Source: an uncultured Muribaculaceae bacterium
GTDB lineage: Bacteria > Bacteroidota > Bacteroidia > Bacteroidales > Muribaculaceae
Assembly: GCA_910586475.1 (NCBI GenBank)
Contig: CAJUHM010000004.1
Coordinates: forward strand, 1 to 64,000
Length of the DNA: 64,000 nt
Reading direction: 5' to 3'
In this document: positions 16,223-25,675 of the stretch, one piece after another
Layout of the letters: the number at the start of each line of letters is the position of its first letter
How positions within the stretch are numbered: the stretch's first letter is position 1
Program-made: the position numbers and the translations under genes
The notes under the pieces: model-generated
The model's database searches: none
What the model saw: only the letters and a program-made list of their open reading frames with translations
What the model was told of the DNA's origin: nothing

Positions 16223-17399
16223 TTATGCTGAATATAAAGGCAGTCTCGCCTCTGGCAAGACCGAAATCGAGTCTGACGTTGGTGAGTTTTTTGAATTCCC
16301 AGCGGTAGCCGATACCGCAGTTGGGGAGTATCTGTCGGAATTGTATTTTAGATAGTTTCGGGAAAACCGTGCCGGCACCGAACCAGAGCACAATGCCGTT
16401 GCGTCGCCATATGTGCTGGCGCAATTCGAATGTCAGGTCCATTTCTCCTTTGTCGCGGAATCGTCCCTCATAGTATCCGCGCATTGAGTTGCTGCCTCCG
16501 AAAGTCGAGAGCATGTCCCAGGGCACCGTTCCGTAGGCGAGACGTCCGTGGAAGCGGGCTGCGCCCACGGCATCGCGCCACAGGTGCTGGTAGCCGCACA
16601 ATCGAAGATCTGTATATGAAAACGCATAGGTGTTGCCGAGAAAAGCCGGACAGAAACGCTGTTCGAGCTGAAGAAGCACTCCCCGCTGCGGGGCTGTGAA
16701 GTTGTCGCGGGTGTCGAATTGGCCGCGGAAGCCGATGCCGAATGTGCTGAGGTGGCGCGGTTGTCCGTTCCAAAGTTCGGGTCGGGCGCGGTGGCGGGCG
16801 TTGACGTAAGCATACTGTACGGCCGGCCCGAGATAGAGGTTCTTCCTCACACGCCACAGAAAGTCGACCGATGCGTCGAAATACAGTTCTTTGTAATTCG
16901 ACGCGTTGTCCATGTCGATACCCTGTTTGTAGCCTATGCCCCAGAATTTTCGGGGAAAGGAATAGAAATAGACATTGTAGTTTATGCGTCGCGCGTCATT
17001 GTTGAATATGTGATCGCCGCGGAGTCCTAACATGTAGAATCCGGAAGTGGTCACGTCTGAGTAGAGCGACAGGTTCGACGGCTGGGTGATCGTGTCTGAT
17101 TTCGTGGTCCGGTAGAATCCGGCAGCTACCAGCCCGATCCCGAATTTAGTGTCCGAAGAGTAATGCGGTCCGCCGATGATGCTCATATCGAACTTGCGGT
17201 TCGAGGTGTCGCGGTTTGAATTACCGAAATAATCGATTATTTTGGCTATCAGTCCTTTTGATTTTGCAACAGAGTCGGCAGGGATCGAATCGCACAATGC
17301 AATGCTGTCGGCCGTCTTTTCGGCAGGACGGGCGCCGGCACTGAACGCGAATGCTGTCAGGGAAGTCAGTACTATAAGAATTCGGTTGAGACTGTTCAT
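16209..17399 (-). CDS. Omp85-type outer-membrane barrel protein without POTRA domains
   Basis: A 396-aa protein with a signal peptide (about 1-23, AFSAGARPAEK) followed by what looks like one 16-strand Omp85 barrel. The hallmark loop-6 motif appears as GGSNSMRGYYEGRFRDKG, corresponding to (V/I)RG(F/Y). Further typical pieces are RDNFTAPQRGVLL and the last strand ETAFIFSINEAF ending in Phe. BamA and TamA carry POTRA repeats before the barrel, but there is no room for them here, since only about 45 residues separate the signal peptide from the first strands. Its role, translocation or structural, is not known. It is first in an operon with the EptA-like gene and has an excellent promoter. Confidence 0.85.
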   Translation of the reverse strand: MNSLNRILIVLTSLTAFAFSAGARPAEKTADSIALCDSIPADSVAKSKGLIAKIIDYFGNSNRDTSNRKFDMSIIGGPHYSSDTKFGIGLVAAGFYRTTKSDTITQPSNLSLYSDVTTSGFYMLGLRGDHIFNNDARRINYNVYFYSFPRKFWGIGYKQGIDMDNASNYKELYFDASVDFLWRVRKNLYLGPAVQYAYVNARHRARPELWNGQPRHLSTFGIGFRGQFDTRDNFTAPQRGVLLQLEQRFCPAFLGNTYAFSYTDLRLCGYQHLWRDAVGAARFHGRLAYGTVPWDMLSTFGGSNSMRGYYEGRFRDKGEMDLTFELRQHIWRRNGIVLWFGAGTVFPKLSKIQFRQILPNCGIGYRWEFKKLTNVRLDFGLARGETAFIFSINEAF

Positions 17400-17436
17400 G
17401 GGATGATGAATGGAAAAAATCTGTCGAAAATCGACG

Positions 17437-17468
17437 CAAAAATAGTCAATTAAACCTCAATGGCCAAA
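17437..17468 (-). promoter_or_regulatory. Promoter of the Omp85/EptA operon
   Basis: On the minus strand TTTG at 17468-17465 and TATTTTTG at 17444-17437 are separated by 20 bases, an exact -33/-7 match. The start codon is 38 bases downstream. Confidence 0.75.
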
Positions 17469-17629
17469 AAAAGTGGGTGTTTCGGCCAATTATGGAGAAA
17501 ATGTCAACAGAATTCTGCTGGCGGAACTTTTTCTTTTATTACAAAACAGATGAGGCCGCAGCCTTGTTTAATAGAAAAATCATCACAATCAGCTCCGGAA
17601 CCTGTTCCGGTTTTTCATTTGAGAAGATT

Positions 17630-18565
17630 ATGAAGCCCTGTTTCGTCATATTATTGTCTTTGCTGATTCCGTCTGTGGCCGTCGGAAACGGTCTGACAAT
17701 ACCTTCCGACTCTATTGCGTTGGCCGACACGTCGGACGTCGTTGCCGAAATTGCCGTCGATGCAGTCACGGCTGTCACCGATACTCTTGCAACTGATTCT
17801 ATGCTTCTTGCCAACGAGCTTTCAAGTGCCGAGATCGCATTGGGATGTCAGGAAGTCGGTGAGAAGCTGACGCTCTATGACTATCCCTATTCACAGACCC
17901 GGAGCATGCCCGACTGGCGCCGTCTCTGGCTCAATACCGGAATTCTGATGGGTGCCGGAGTCTCAACTATGCTTATTCTTGAGGCTCTGCCCTCCGATGC
18001 GACGGCATGGAACAAAACCGAAAACGGTAAGGTCGGAATGTTTGAGCGTTGGTGGCGCAACGTCCACCTCGGGCCTGTCTGGGACAAAGACAGCCCGATA
18101 TTCAATTATGTTCTCCATCCCTATGCCGGAGCGGCCTATTATATGGGTGCGCGCTCCAACGGATTCAATATGTGGGGATCGTTTCTCTACTCTTTCTGCA
18201 TCTCGACATTTTTCTGGGAATATGGCTTCGAGGCGTTCAACGAGATCCCTTCGGTCGAGGATCTGATCATTACACCTGTTGTCGGATCGATTCTTGGCGA
18301 GGGGTTCTATGTTGCCAAACGCTATATTGTCAGCAACGGTTACCGTCTGTTCGGCTCGAAGGTGCTCGGTTATGCTGTCGCGTTTCTGCTCGACCCGCTC
18401 AACGAGCTGACTGGTTATTTCCGCGGCGATCAGAAAAAACTCGCCAGACGCGCCGATTTTCGCAGAAACCACCCGGCCGAGAGCGGCGGTCTCGACCTGT
18501 CGACGTGGATCGCCCCATCCGGCAGTGGCCTTCAGGGGGGATTCACTGTCACTTACACTTTTTGA
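17630..18565 (+). CDS. DUF3943 domain protein, exported
   Basis: A 311-aa exported protein. I place the start at ATG 17630, giving a clear signal peptide (MKPCFVILLSLLIPSVAVGNG). A frame open back to 17477 would add 51 residues with no signal-peptide character. The central part matches DUF3943: NVHLGPVWDKDSPIFNYVLH, PYAGAAYYMGARSNG and FFWEYGFEAFNEIPSVEDL. These alternating hydrophobic and aromatic segments suggest an envelope protein. No function is established for the family that I can name with confidence. It converges on the GH95 gene with a single base between the two stop codons, leaving no room for a dedicated terminator. Confidence 0.85.
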   Translation: MKPCFVILLSLLIPSVAVGNGLTIPSDSIALADTSDVVAEIAVDAVTAVTDTLATDSMLLANELSSAEIALGCQEVGEKLTLYDYPYSQTRSMPDWRRLWLNTGILMGAGVSTMLILEALPSDATAWNKTENGKVGMFERWWRNVHLGPVWDKDSPIFNYVLHPYAGAAYYMGARSNGFNMWGSFLYSFCISTFFWEYGFEAFNEIPSVEDLIITPVVGSILGEGFYVAKRYIVSNGYRLFGSKVLGYAVAFLLDPLNELTGYFRGDQKKLARRADFRRNHPAESGGLDLSTWIAPSGSGLQGGFTVTYTF

Positions 18566-18566
18566 A

Positions 18567-21014
18567 TTACTGTCTGGTCAGACTGATTCCTTCAGATGTT
18601 GCGGCCACGACGAATGTGTCGCCCTTTGCTGTCGGAGTTGAGACCTCACTGTCTGAGTAGCGCACGGTCAGCGGTTCGCCGGCAAGCGAGCGGATTGTGG
18701 CGCTTTTCAGTTTTGAATCCGCAAAATCAATGTCGACTTCAAACGCGCCGCGAGCCAGCAGACCTTTGACAGAACCTGATTTCCACTGCGGAGGCAGGGC
18801 CGGCAGCAGGTGCAGTGTCGCGTTGTTGTGGCTCTGAAGGAGCATTTCTGCGATGCCAGCTGTCCCTCCGAAATTGCCGTCGATCTGGAACGGCGGATGC
18901 TGATCCCAGAGATTATTGCCGGTTCCTTCGCAGAGCAGATTGTGGAAAAGGGTATATGCGTGTGCTCCGTCAAGCAGACGTGCCCAGTGGTTGAGTTTCC
19001 ATCCCATGCTCCATCCGGTCGCTTCGTCGCCCCGCTGGTTCAGCGTAGTCATGCATGCCTGTCGAAGGGTCGTATCAGCCAGTACATTGATCGAGTTTCC
19101 GGGATGCAGTCCGAAAAGATGGTTTGTGTGGCGGTGTTTGTCGGTCGGATCGTCGATGTCGTTCCACCACTCCTGGAGTTGCCCGTGAGTTCCGATACGG
19201 TAGGGGGGCAGGCTGTCGAGACGTGAGCTCCACTCTGCTACCGATTCCTGATCGAGACCAAGCGTGTTGGCAGCTGCTATTGCGTCGGAAAGGATCTGTC
19301 GTGTTACAGCGATCGCGTAGGTCGATCCGAGATCGGCTGTGCCATGCTCGGGGGAATACGACGGGCTGACTGTGAGCATCCCCTCGGCGGGCGAAAGAAT
19401 ATCTGTGGCAAAATAGGCGCTCTCCTTAATGATCGGATAGCCGATGTCGGCAAGCCAGTTGCGGTCGCGGGTGAAGAGGTAGTAATCCCACAGCTGGGTG
19501 GCAAGCCACGGACCGGCTGAAGGGTTGTAGTTCCAGTTCATAGACGACGAGTTCAGCGGGGCTGTAAAGCCGAACGGGTTTCCCGATATTGCCGCAGTCC
19601 AGCCTCTTGCGCCGTAATATTTCTTTGCGGTCTCGCGGCCCGGTTCGACGACCGTGCGAACATAGTCTGTCAGTGGCTGAAAACATTCGGTCAAATTCGT
19701 ATTTGTCGCCGGCCAGTAGTTCATCTGGAGGTTTATATTATTGTGGTAGTCCACTCGCCACGGTCCGTCGACGTTGTTGTGCCATAATCCCTGAAGGTTG
19801 GCTGGAAGGTTGCCTGGACGTGATGATGCGATGAGCAGGTAGCGGCCGAAATCGAAATACAACTCTTCGAGTCCGTAATCCTCAGATCCGTTCCGATAAT
19901 TTTCCAGGCGTCTGGGGGTCGGATCGGACGAACGCTCTGACTCGGGATTGATCGAAAGATCCACACGCTTGTATAATTGCGCGTAGTCGGTATAGTGACG
20001 CTTCTTGAGATCTGCAAATGAGCGCTTTGCCGCGGCGTAGGCGCGGGCGGTTGCGACGGGTACCGGATCATTGCCCGTGTAGGTCCGGGGATCGGTCATG
20101 TCGGGATGGAAGTTCATCCTGTAGTCAGTTGCTGCGGTGACAATGAATTCCGCCACAGGAGCGTTGCTGACGGTGATAGTCGCGTTTTTCGGATCGGCAG
20201 CTGTCTTTCCGCCGTCGGGAGTCCTTGCAATAATGCATAGGCTCCACTTCATTCCGTTTTCAAGCTCGCCGGAAAAAATCAGGCCTTTTGATCCTGCCGA
20301 GGTCTTCCTGACGGATGAAACAGCGTGGGGTGAATCGAATGAAAGCGTAACAGGAAACGGTTTCTTGCCCGACGAAGTGATGCGCCAGATCTGGGCACTG
20401 TCGGGATAAGAGGCGAAAAACTCGCGGCGGATGTGGCGTCCGTCGGCATCGAATTCGACTGTCGCGACTGCGCTGTCGACCATAAGAGCACGGGCGTAGT
20501 CGCTTATTCCGGATTCATCTATCGGCGAAGTGAGATAGACTTCGCCCAGTTCAGTGAAACATCCGAAACGCTTGCGGTCGTAGTCGATTTTGCCGCTGAA
20601 GCTTCGTCCGGTTATTTTGTCGGCCTCATGGTTATGGCCTGCAAGAAGCAGTGTGCGGATAGTGTCGAGTGTGGCAGGGGAGACCTCGCGGTTCATGTCC
20701 CAGTATTCGGTCACATCTGTGCCCGGGCCACCGGTCCATAGAGACTTTTCGTTAAGCACAATTCGTTCGCGTCCTACCGATCCAAGCACCGTCGCTCCGA
20801 AACTGCCGTTGCCGACAGGCAGACCGAAGGATTCCCATTCCGGATCGGGATTGGAGATGGCTGCTGAAAAATCGTTGATGAGCCATGGGGCCACGCTCTG
20901 TGATGATGTCGGGGTGTCGAACCAGACGGAACGGAGTTTGTCGCTGTCGCTGAGTGCGAAGAGATTAAAAGAGGCTGCGGACAGGATCGCCGCGGTCAGG
21001 ATTCTGTTTCTCAT
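18567..21014 (-). CDS. Glycoside hydrolase family 95, probable alpha-L-fucosidase
   Basis: An exported 815-aa enzyme that likely removes alpha-1,2-linked fucose (or a related galactoside) from glycans such as mucin and milk or plant oligosaccharides. A signal peptide covers about residues 1-21. The N-terminal beta-sandwich contains [18 protein letters not shown] and [14 protein letters not shown]. The (alpha/alpha)6 barrel carries the GH95 core [20 protein letters not shown], and later [16 protein letters not shown] and [20 protein letters not shown]. The conserved Asn and Asp residues of these motifs match the inverting GH95 mechanism, in which an Asn-activated water attacks. It follows a sugar O-acetyltransferase by 37 bases on the same strand. 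No SusC/SusD genes accompany it. Confidence 0.94.
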   Translation of the reverse strand: MRNRILTAAILSAASFNLFALSDSDKLRSVWFDTPTSSQSVAPWLINDFSAAISNPDPEWESFGLPVGNGSFGATVLGSVGRERIVLNEKSLWTGGPGTDVTEYWDMNREVSPATLDTIRTLLLAGHNHEADKITGRSFSGKIDYDRKRFGCFTELGEVYLTSPIDESGISDYARALMVDSAVATVEFDADGRHIRREFFASYPDSAQIWRITSSGKKPFPVTLSFDSPHAVSSVRKTSAGSKGLIFSGELENGMKWSLCIIARTPDGGKTAADPKNATITVSNAPVAEFIVTAATDYRMNFHPDMTDPRTYTGNDPVPVATARAYAAAKRSFADLKKRHYTDYAQLYKRVDLSINPESERSSDPTPRRLENYRNGSEDYGLEELYFDFGRYLLIASSRPGNLPANLQGLWHNNVDGPWRVDYHNNINLQMNYWPATNTNLTECFQPLTDYVRTVVEPGRETAKKYYGARGWTAAISGNPFGFTAPLNSSSMNWNYNPSAGPWLATQLWDYYLFTRDRNWLADIGYPIIKESAYFATDILSPAEGMLTVSPSYSPEHGTADLGSTYAIAVTRQILSDAIAAANTLGLDQESVAEWSSRLDSLPPYRIGTHGQLQEWWNDIDDPTDKHRHTNHLFGLHPGNSINVLADTTLRQACMTTLNQRGDEATGWSMGWKLNHWARLLDGAHAYTLFHNLLCEGTGNNLWDQHPPFQIDGNFGGTAGIAEMLLQSHNNATLHLLPALPPQWKSGSVKGLLARGAFEVDIDFADSKLKSATIRSLAGEPLTVRYSDSEVSTPTAKGDTFVVAATSEGISLTRQ

Positions 21015-21051
21015 GAATCAGTCGTTAAGTGTGCTTAAGTGAAAAGTCTGA

Positions 21052-21669
21052 TTAGTATGATTGTGTTTCCGGAGAACTCATTTCGATGAAGTCCCCGTCG
21101 GTTATCTTTCTGATTTCTCGGGCCGGATTGCCGGCTGCAAGAGTCATTTCGGGGACGGACTTCGTCACAACGCTTCCGGCTGCGATGACCGCGCCGCGGC
21201 CTATCTCCACTCCCGGAAGGATCGTGACATTTCCGCAGATCCAGACATCATCGCCGATCGAGACCGGAGAGGCCTTCATGATTCCGGCAGCCCGCTGTTC
21301 GGGAAGGAGAGCATGCGTGATCGTGAAGATGCTGACATTCGGTCCGATGAAAACGCGGTTGCCGATTCGGACCTTAGCCTCGTCGAGGATCGTCAGCCCG
21401 TAGTTGGCGATCAGGTTGTCGCCGATAGCGATGTTGAACCCGAAGTCGCATCGAAACGGGCTGTGGACAAGAGGGCGGCATCCGGCCTCTCCGCAGATTT
21501 CGCGCAGAAGCCGCTCGCGCTCCGATCTGTTGTCTGGTGCGATCTGGTTAAATCTGTGGCATTTTGATTCGGTGTCGGTGAGCAGACGGCCTATTTCTTC
21601 TGATATGCCGTAGACCCATTCGCCATTTTCAAGGCTGTTGAGCAATTGTCGGGCTGTCGGTTGAGACAT
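21052..21669 (-). CDS. Maltose/galactoside-type sugar O-acetyltransferase (hexapeptide repeat)
   Basis: A 205-aa cytoplasmic acetyltransferase of the left-handed beta-helix family, related to maltose and thiogalactoside acetyltransferases. The N-terminal Mac domain ([19 protein letters not shown]) is followed by hexapeptide repeats: [51 protein letters not shown] and [20 protein letters not shown]. The His in [10 protein letters not shown] fits the catalytic His. It transfers acetyl from acetyl-CoA to a hexose 6-OH, and the physiological substrate is uncertain. It probably shares a transcript with the GH95 gene, starting from a -7 box at 21703-21710. Confidence 0.92.
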   Translation of the reverse strand: MSQPTARQLLNSLENGEWVYGISEEIGRLLTDTESKCHRFNQIAPDNRSERERLLREICGEAGCRPLVHSPFRCDFGFNIAIGDNLIANYGLTILDEAKVRIGNRVFIGPNVSIFTITHALLPEQRAAGIMKASPVSIGDDVWICGNVTILPGVEIGRGAVIAAGSVVTKSVPEMTLAAGNPAREIRKITDGDFIEMSSPETQSY

Positions 21670-21702
21670 ATTGAATTACTTTGGATTGGTCCTTCGTTTT
21701 TG

Positions 21703-21710
21703 CAAATGTA
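21703..21710 (-). promoter_or_regulatory. -7 box of the acetyltransferase-GH95 operon
   Basis: The minus strand reads TACATTTG, an exact -7 match, 34 bases from the acetyltransferase start codon. The -33 element is not clear. Confidence 0.5.
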
Positions 21711-21862
21711 CGCAAAATATTCGATGAAAAAAATAGCGCGTGTCGGCGGGATCGGCTGAAGGAAATTTCAGTTGTGTCCCGATGAGCTGTTCCAAAGCTG
21801 GGATTCCATTAAGATTCATTGGATGAATCCATCGCTGTGACAACTATTTTTAGAGTTAATTC

Positions 21863-21894
21863 GTTGCGTATTAACAGAGATTTTTGTAACTTCG
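21863..21894 (+). promoter_or_regulatory. Promoter of the PFOR gene
   Basis: GTTG (21863-21866) and TAACTTCG (21887-21894) each differ by one base from the -33/-7 consensus and have 20-base spacing. The leader to the ATG is about 90 bases. Confidence 0.55.
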
Positions 21895-21990
21895 CAGCGA
21901 TTAAGATGCTGGCCCTAATCCTTAGTTGTGCCGCTCTTGAATCCAACAGATTAAGGAAAAACCATTTCCAAATTATAGATTTCTAGACTT

Positions 21991-24900
21991 ATGAGTAAAG
22001 AAAAAAAATTCTTGACTTGTGATGGCAACCAGGCCGCAGCGCATATTTCATATATGTTCTCGGAAGTGGCCGCCATCTATCCCATTACGCCTTCATCAAC
22101 AATGGCAGAATATGTTGATGACTGGGCTGCAGCCGGCCGTAAGAACATTTTCGGCGAAACGGTTCTTGTCCAGGAAATGCAATCCGAAGGTGGTGCTGCC
22201 GGTGCTGTCCACGGTTCTCTTCAGGCAGGTGCGCTGACAACAACCTATACAGCTTCACAGGGCTTGTTGCTGATGATTCCCAATATGTACAAGATCGCAG
22301 GCGAATTGCTGCCCTGCGTTTTCCATGTTTCGGCTCGTACACTTGCTTCTCACGCCCTCAGTATTTTCGGTGACCATCAGGACGTGATGGCCTGCCGTCA
22401 GACAGGCTTCGCCATGCTCGCTGAAGGTTCTGTTCAGGAAGTCATGGACCTCGCCGGTGTGGCTCACCTCGCAACAATCAAATCGCGCGTTCCTTTCCTC
22501 AACTTCTTCGACGGATTCCGTACATCCCACGAAATTCAGAAAATCGAAGTTGTTGAACAGGACGACCTCCTTCCCCTGCTCGACCGCGAAGCTCTTGCCG
22601 ACTTCCGCGCACGCGCCCTCAATCCCGATGCTCCTGTAGCTCGAGGAATGGCTGAGAACGGCGACGTTTTCTTCCAGCACCGCGAAGCCAGCAACCCCTA
22701 CTACGAAGCTGTTCCGGAAATCGTTGAGCAGTACATGGCTGAAATTTCAAAAATTACTGGCCGCGAATATCATCTCTTCAACTACTATGGCGATCCCGAA
22801 GCTGAACGCGTGATCATCGCAATGGGTTCTGTGACTCAGGCTGCTCAGGAAGCCATCGACTATCTCCGTTCGAAAGGTGAGAAAGTCGGTATGGTTTCAG
22901 TTCACCTCTATCGTCCCTTCTCGGCAAAACATTTCCTCGGCGCAGTGCCCAAGACAGCCAAACGCATCGCTGTCCTCGACCGCACAAAAGAGCCTGGAGC
23001 AAATGGCGAACCTCTTTATCTCGATGTCGCTCAGTGCTTCTACGGCCAGCCCGGAGCTCCGGAAATCGTTTCCGGCCGCTACGGTCTCGCTTCGAAAGAC
23101 ACGACTCCCGCGCAGATCATCTCTGTATTTGAGAATCTCGCTCTTCCCCAGCCTAAAACCGGATTCACTGTGGGTATCATCGACGATGTCACCTTCACTT
23201 CTCTTCCCCCGGTTGAAGAAATCGCGCTTAGCGGCAAATCGACCTACGAAGCTAAGTTCTATGGTCTCGGTGCAGACGGTACGGTAGGTGCCAACAAGAA
23301 CTCTGTGAAGATCATCGGCGAAAACACTCCGAAGTATTGCCAGGCCTACTTCGCCTATGACTCGAAGAAGTCCGGCGGTTTCACCTGCTCTCACTTGCGT
23401 TTCGGTGACGATCCGATCCGCTCGACATACCTCGTGACAACTCCCAACTTCGTTGCTTGCCACGTACAGGCCTACCTCCACATGTACGACGTGACTCGCG
23501 GTCTCCGCGACGGCGGCACATTCCTTCTCAACACAATCTGGGAAGGTGAAGAACTCGCCAAGAATCTTCCCAACAAGGTGAAGAAATACTTCGCAGACCA
23601 CAATATCACCGTATATTATATCAACGCGACCAAGATCGCACGCGAAATCGGTCTCGGTAACCGTACGAACACAATTCTTCAGAGCGCATTCTTCCGCATC
23701 ACTGAAGTCATCCCCGTTGACCTTGCTGTTGAGCAGATGAAGAAATTCATCGTCAAGAGCTACGGCAAGAAGGGACAGGACATCGTCGACAAGAACTATG
23801 CGGCTGTTGACCGTGGCGGCGAATACAAGCAGCTCGCTGTTGATCCCGCGTGGAGCAACCTTGGCGAAGATGCTGTTGCCGCAAACAACGATCCTGCGTT
23901 CATCAACGACGTCGTTCGTCCGATCAATGCTCAGGATGGCGATCTCCTGAAGGTTTCTGCATTCAAGGGTATTGAAGACGGAACATGGCAGCAGGGCACT
24001 GCAGCTTATGAAAAGCGTGGTGTTGCGGCTTTCGTTCCCGAATGGCTCGAAGAAAACTGTATCCAGTGTAACAAGTGTGCCTATGTATGCCCCCACGCCG
24101 CTATCCGTCCGTTCGTCCTCGACGAAAAGGAAATGGAAGGCGCTCCTATGTGCGAAGCTGATACACTTCCCGCTATCGGCCGCACATTCACCGGCATGCG
24201 CTTCATTCAGTCTGTCGACGTTCTCGACTGTCTCGGCTGCGGCAACTGTGTTGATGTCTGCCCCGGCAAGAAGGGCGTGAAGGCTCTTGAAATGAAGCCG
24301 CTCGAAACTCAACTCGACGCTCAGGCCGAATGGGACTACTGCGTTAAGGAAGTTGCTTCCAAGCAGGATCTCGTTGACATTAAGGCCAACGTCAAGAACA
24401 GCCAGTTTGCTACTCCGCTCTTCGAGTTCTCCGGAGCTTGCTCAGGCTGTGGTGAAACTCCCTACGTGAAACTTATCAGCCAGCTCTACGGTGACCATGA
24501 AATGGTGGCCAATGCAACCGGTTGCTCATCGATCTACTCTGGTTCTGTTCCCTCGACTCCCTACACAGTCAATGCCAAGGGCCACGGTCCTGCATGGGGC
24601 AACTCTCTCTTTGAAGACTTCTGCGAATTCGGTCTCGGTATGTTCATCGCCAACGAAAAACTCCGCATGCGTCTTGAAGAGAAACTCACTCAGACTCTGA
24701 CCTGCGACTGCTGCTCTGACGAAATCAAGGCACTCTCTCAGAAGTGGCTCGACAACAAAGAAGACGCTGCCATCACACGCGAAGTGGCCGACCAGCTCGT
24801 TCCCCTCTGCGAAGCTTGCTCATGCGACCTCTGCAAGACAATTCTTGAGCTCCAGCACTACATCGTGAAACGTTCTCAGTGGATCATCGGTGGCGACGGC

Positions 24901-25560
24901 GCAAGCTACGACATCGGCTTCGGCGGTCTCGACCACGTGCTCGCTTCCGGCAAGAATGTCAACATCCTTGTCCTTGATACTGAGGTGTACTCCAACACCG
25001 GTGGTCAGGCTTCGAAGGCAACTCCCATCGGCGCTATCGCCAAATTTGCCGCAGCCGGCAAGCGTGTCCGCAAGAAAGACCTCGGTCTGATTGCCTCGAC
25101 CTATGGCTACGTATATGCCGCTCAGGTGGCAATGGGTGCCGACCAGGCTCAGACGCTCAAGGCAATCCGCGAAGCGGAAGCCTACGACGGTCCTTCGATC
25201 ATCATCGCCTACGCTCCCTGTATCAACCACGGTATCAAGGCCGGTATGGGCAAAGCCCAGCAGGAAGAAGCCAACGCTGTCGCTTGCGGCTACTGGCACC
25301 TCTGGCGCTACAACCCCGCTCTCGAAGAAGAAGGCAAGAACCCCTTCACTCTCGACAGCAAAGAACCCAACTGGGATGAATTCGAAAACTTCCTCAAGGG
25401 TGAAGTGCGCTACGCTTCTGTGGTGAAACAGTATCCTCAGGAAGCTGCCGAACTCTTCGCAGCTGCAAAAGCCAACGCACAGTGGCGCTACAACAACTAT
25501 CGCCGTCTGGCCCAGCAGCAGTGGGGCGTTGATCCCGAAGTGGGCAATCTCCCCAAATAA
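21991..25560 (+). CDS. nifJ: Pyruvate:ferredoxin (flavodoxin) oxidoreductase
   Basis: Oxidatively decarboxylates pyruvate to acetyl-CoA and CO2 and reduces ferredoxin, the central pyruvate step of anaerobes. The 1189-aa single chain has the usual fused order: an N-terminal TPP-pyrimidine domain (YPITPSSTMAEYVDDWAAAG), domain II, the gamma domain (KIIGENTPKYCQAYFAYDSK), two [4Fe-4S] ferredoxin motifs (CIQCNKCAYVCP from residue 690 and CLGCGNCVDVCP from 747), and a C-terminal TPP-binding domain with the third cluster cysteines (FSGACSGCGETPY) and GDGASYDIGFGGLDHVLAS near residue 968. Codon use is notably biased towards a small codon set, as expected for a highly expressed enzyme, and this also produces long false antisense frames. 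It is monocistronic with a strong terminator. Confidence 0.97.
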   Translation: MSKEKKFLTCDGNQAAAHISYMFSEVAAIYPITPSSTMAEYVDDWAAAGRKNIFGETVLVQEMQSEGGAAGAVHGSLQAGALTTTYTASQGLLLMIPNMYKIAGELLPCVFHVSARTLASHALSIFGDHQDVMACRQTGFAMLAEGSVQEVMDLAGVAHLATIKSRVPFLNFFDGFRTSHEIQKIEVVEQDDLLPLLDREALADFRARALNPDAPVARGMAENGDVFFQHREASNPYYEAVPEIVEQYMAEISKITGREYHLFNYYGDPEAERVIIAMGSVTQAAQEAIDYLRSKGEKVGMVSVHLYRPFSAKHFLGAVPKTAKRIAVLDRTKEPGANGEPLYLDVAQCFYGQPGAPEIVSGRYGLASKDTTPAQIISVFENLALPQPKTGFTVGIIDDVTFTSLPPVEEIALSGKSTYEAKFYGLGADGTVGANKNSVKIIGENTPKYCQAYFAYDSKKSGGFTCSHLRFGDDPIRSTYLVTTPNFVACHVQAYLHMYDVTRGLRDGGTFLLNTIWEGEELAKNLPNKVKKYFADHNITVYYINATKIAREIGLGNRTNTILQSAFFRITEVIPVDLAVEQMKKFIVKSYGKKGQDIVDKNYAAVDRGGEYKQLAVDPAWSNLGEDAVAANNDPAFINDVVRPINAQDGDLLKVSAFKGIEDGTWQQGTAAYEKRGVAAFVPEWLEENCIQCNKCAYVCPHAAIRPFVLDEKEMEGAPMCEADTLPAIGRTFTGMRFIQSVDVLDCLGCGNCVDVCPGKKGVKALEMKPLETQLDAQAEWDYCVKEVASKQDLVDIKANVKNSQFATPLFEFSGACSGCGETPYVKLISQLYGDHEMVANATGCSSIYSGSVPSTPYTVNAKGHGPAWGNSLFEDFCEFGLGMFIANEKLRMRLEEKLTQTLTCDCCSDEIKALSQKWLDNKEDAAITREVADQLVPLCEACSCDLCKTILELQHYIVKRSQWIIGGDGASYDIGFGGLDHVLASGKNVNILVLDTEVYSNTGGQASKATPIGAIAKFAAAGKRVRKKDLGLIASTYGYVYAAQVAMGADQAQTLKAIREAEAYDGPSIIIAYAPCINHGIKAGMGKAQQEEANAVACGYWHLWRYNPALEEEGKNPFTLDSKEPNWDEFENFLKGEVRYASVVKQYPQEAAELFAAAKANAQWRYNNYRRLAQQQWGVDPEVGNLPK

Positions 25561-25590
25561 ACTCCGACTGAATAAGTCAACAGAATAATT

Positions 25591-25630
25591 AAAAAACAGC
25601 ACCGTGGTCTGAACCACGGTGCTGTTTTTT
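25591..25630. terminator. Strong bidirectional terminator after PFOR
   Basis: A perfect 18-bp inverted repeat (AAAAAACAGCACCGTGGT, loop CTGA, then its complement) ends in a T7 run on the plus strand. The leading A-run gives a T-run on the minus strand too, so it can serve the converging GH65 gene. Confidence 0.92.
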
Positions 25631-25675
25631 TATTATTCTGAAAAAAAATCAGGAAGAGATGGTGGTAGGCGGGGC

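Larger units (their letters stand above)
21670..21990. other. Divergent regulatory region between acetyltransferase and PFOR
   Basis: The 321-base gap holds two promoters and no gene. On the minus side there is TACATTTG at 21710-21703. On the plus side a GTTG at 21863-21866 and TAACTTCG at 21887-21894, 20 bases apart, form the likely PFOR promoter. The roughly 95-base PFOR leader includes two direct copies of GATTAAG. I see no hairpin or riboswitch consensus. Confidence 0.55.

Noticed and set aside
22897..24312. 471-codon open frame antisense to the PFOR gene
   Set aside because: It lies wholly inside a certain gene and arises from that gene's biased codons; it has no motif or start-site support.
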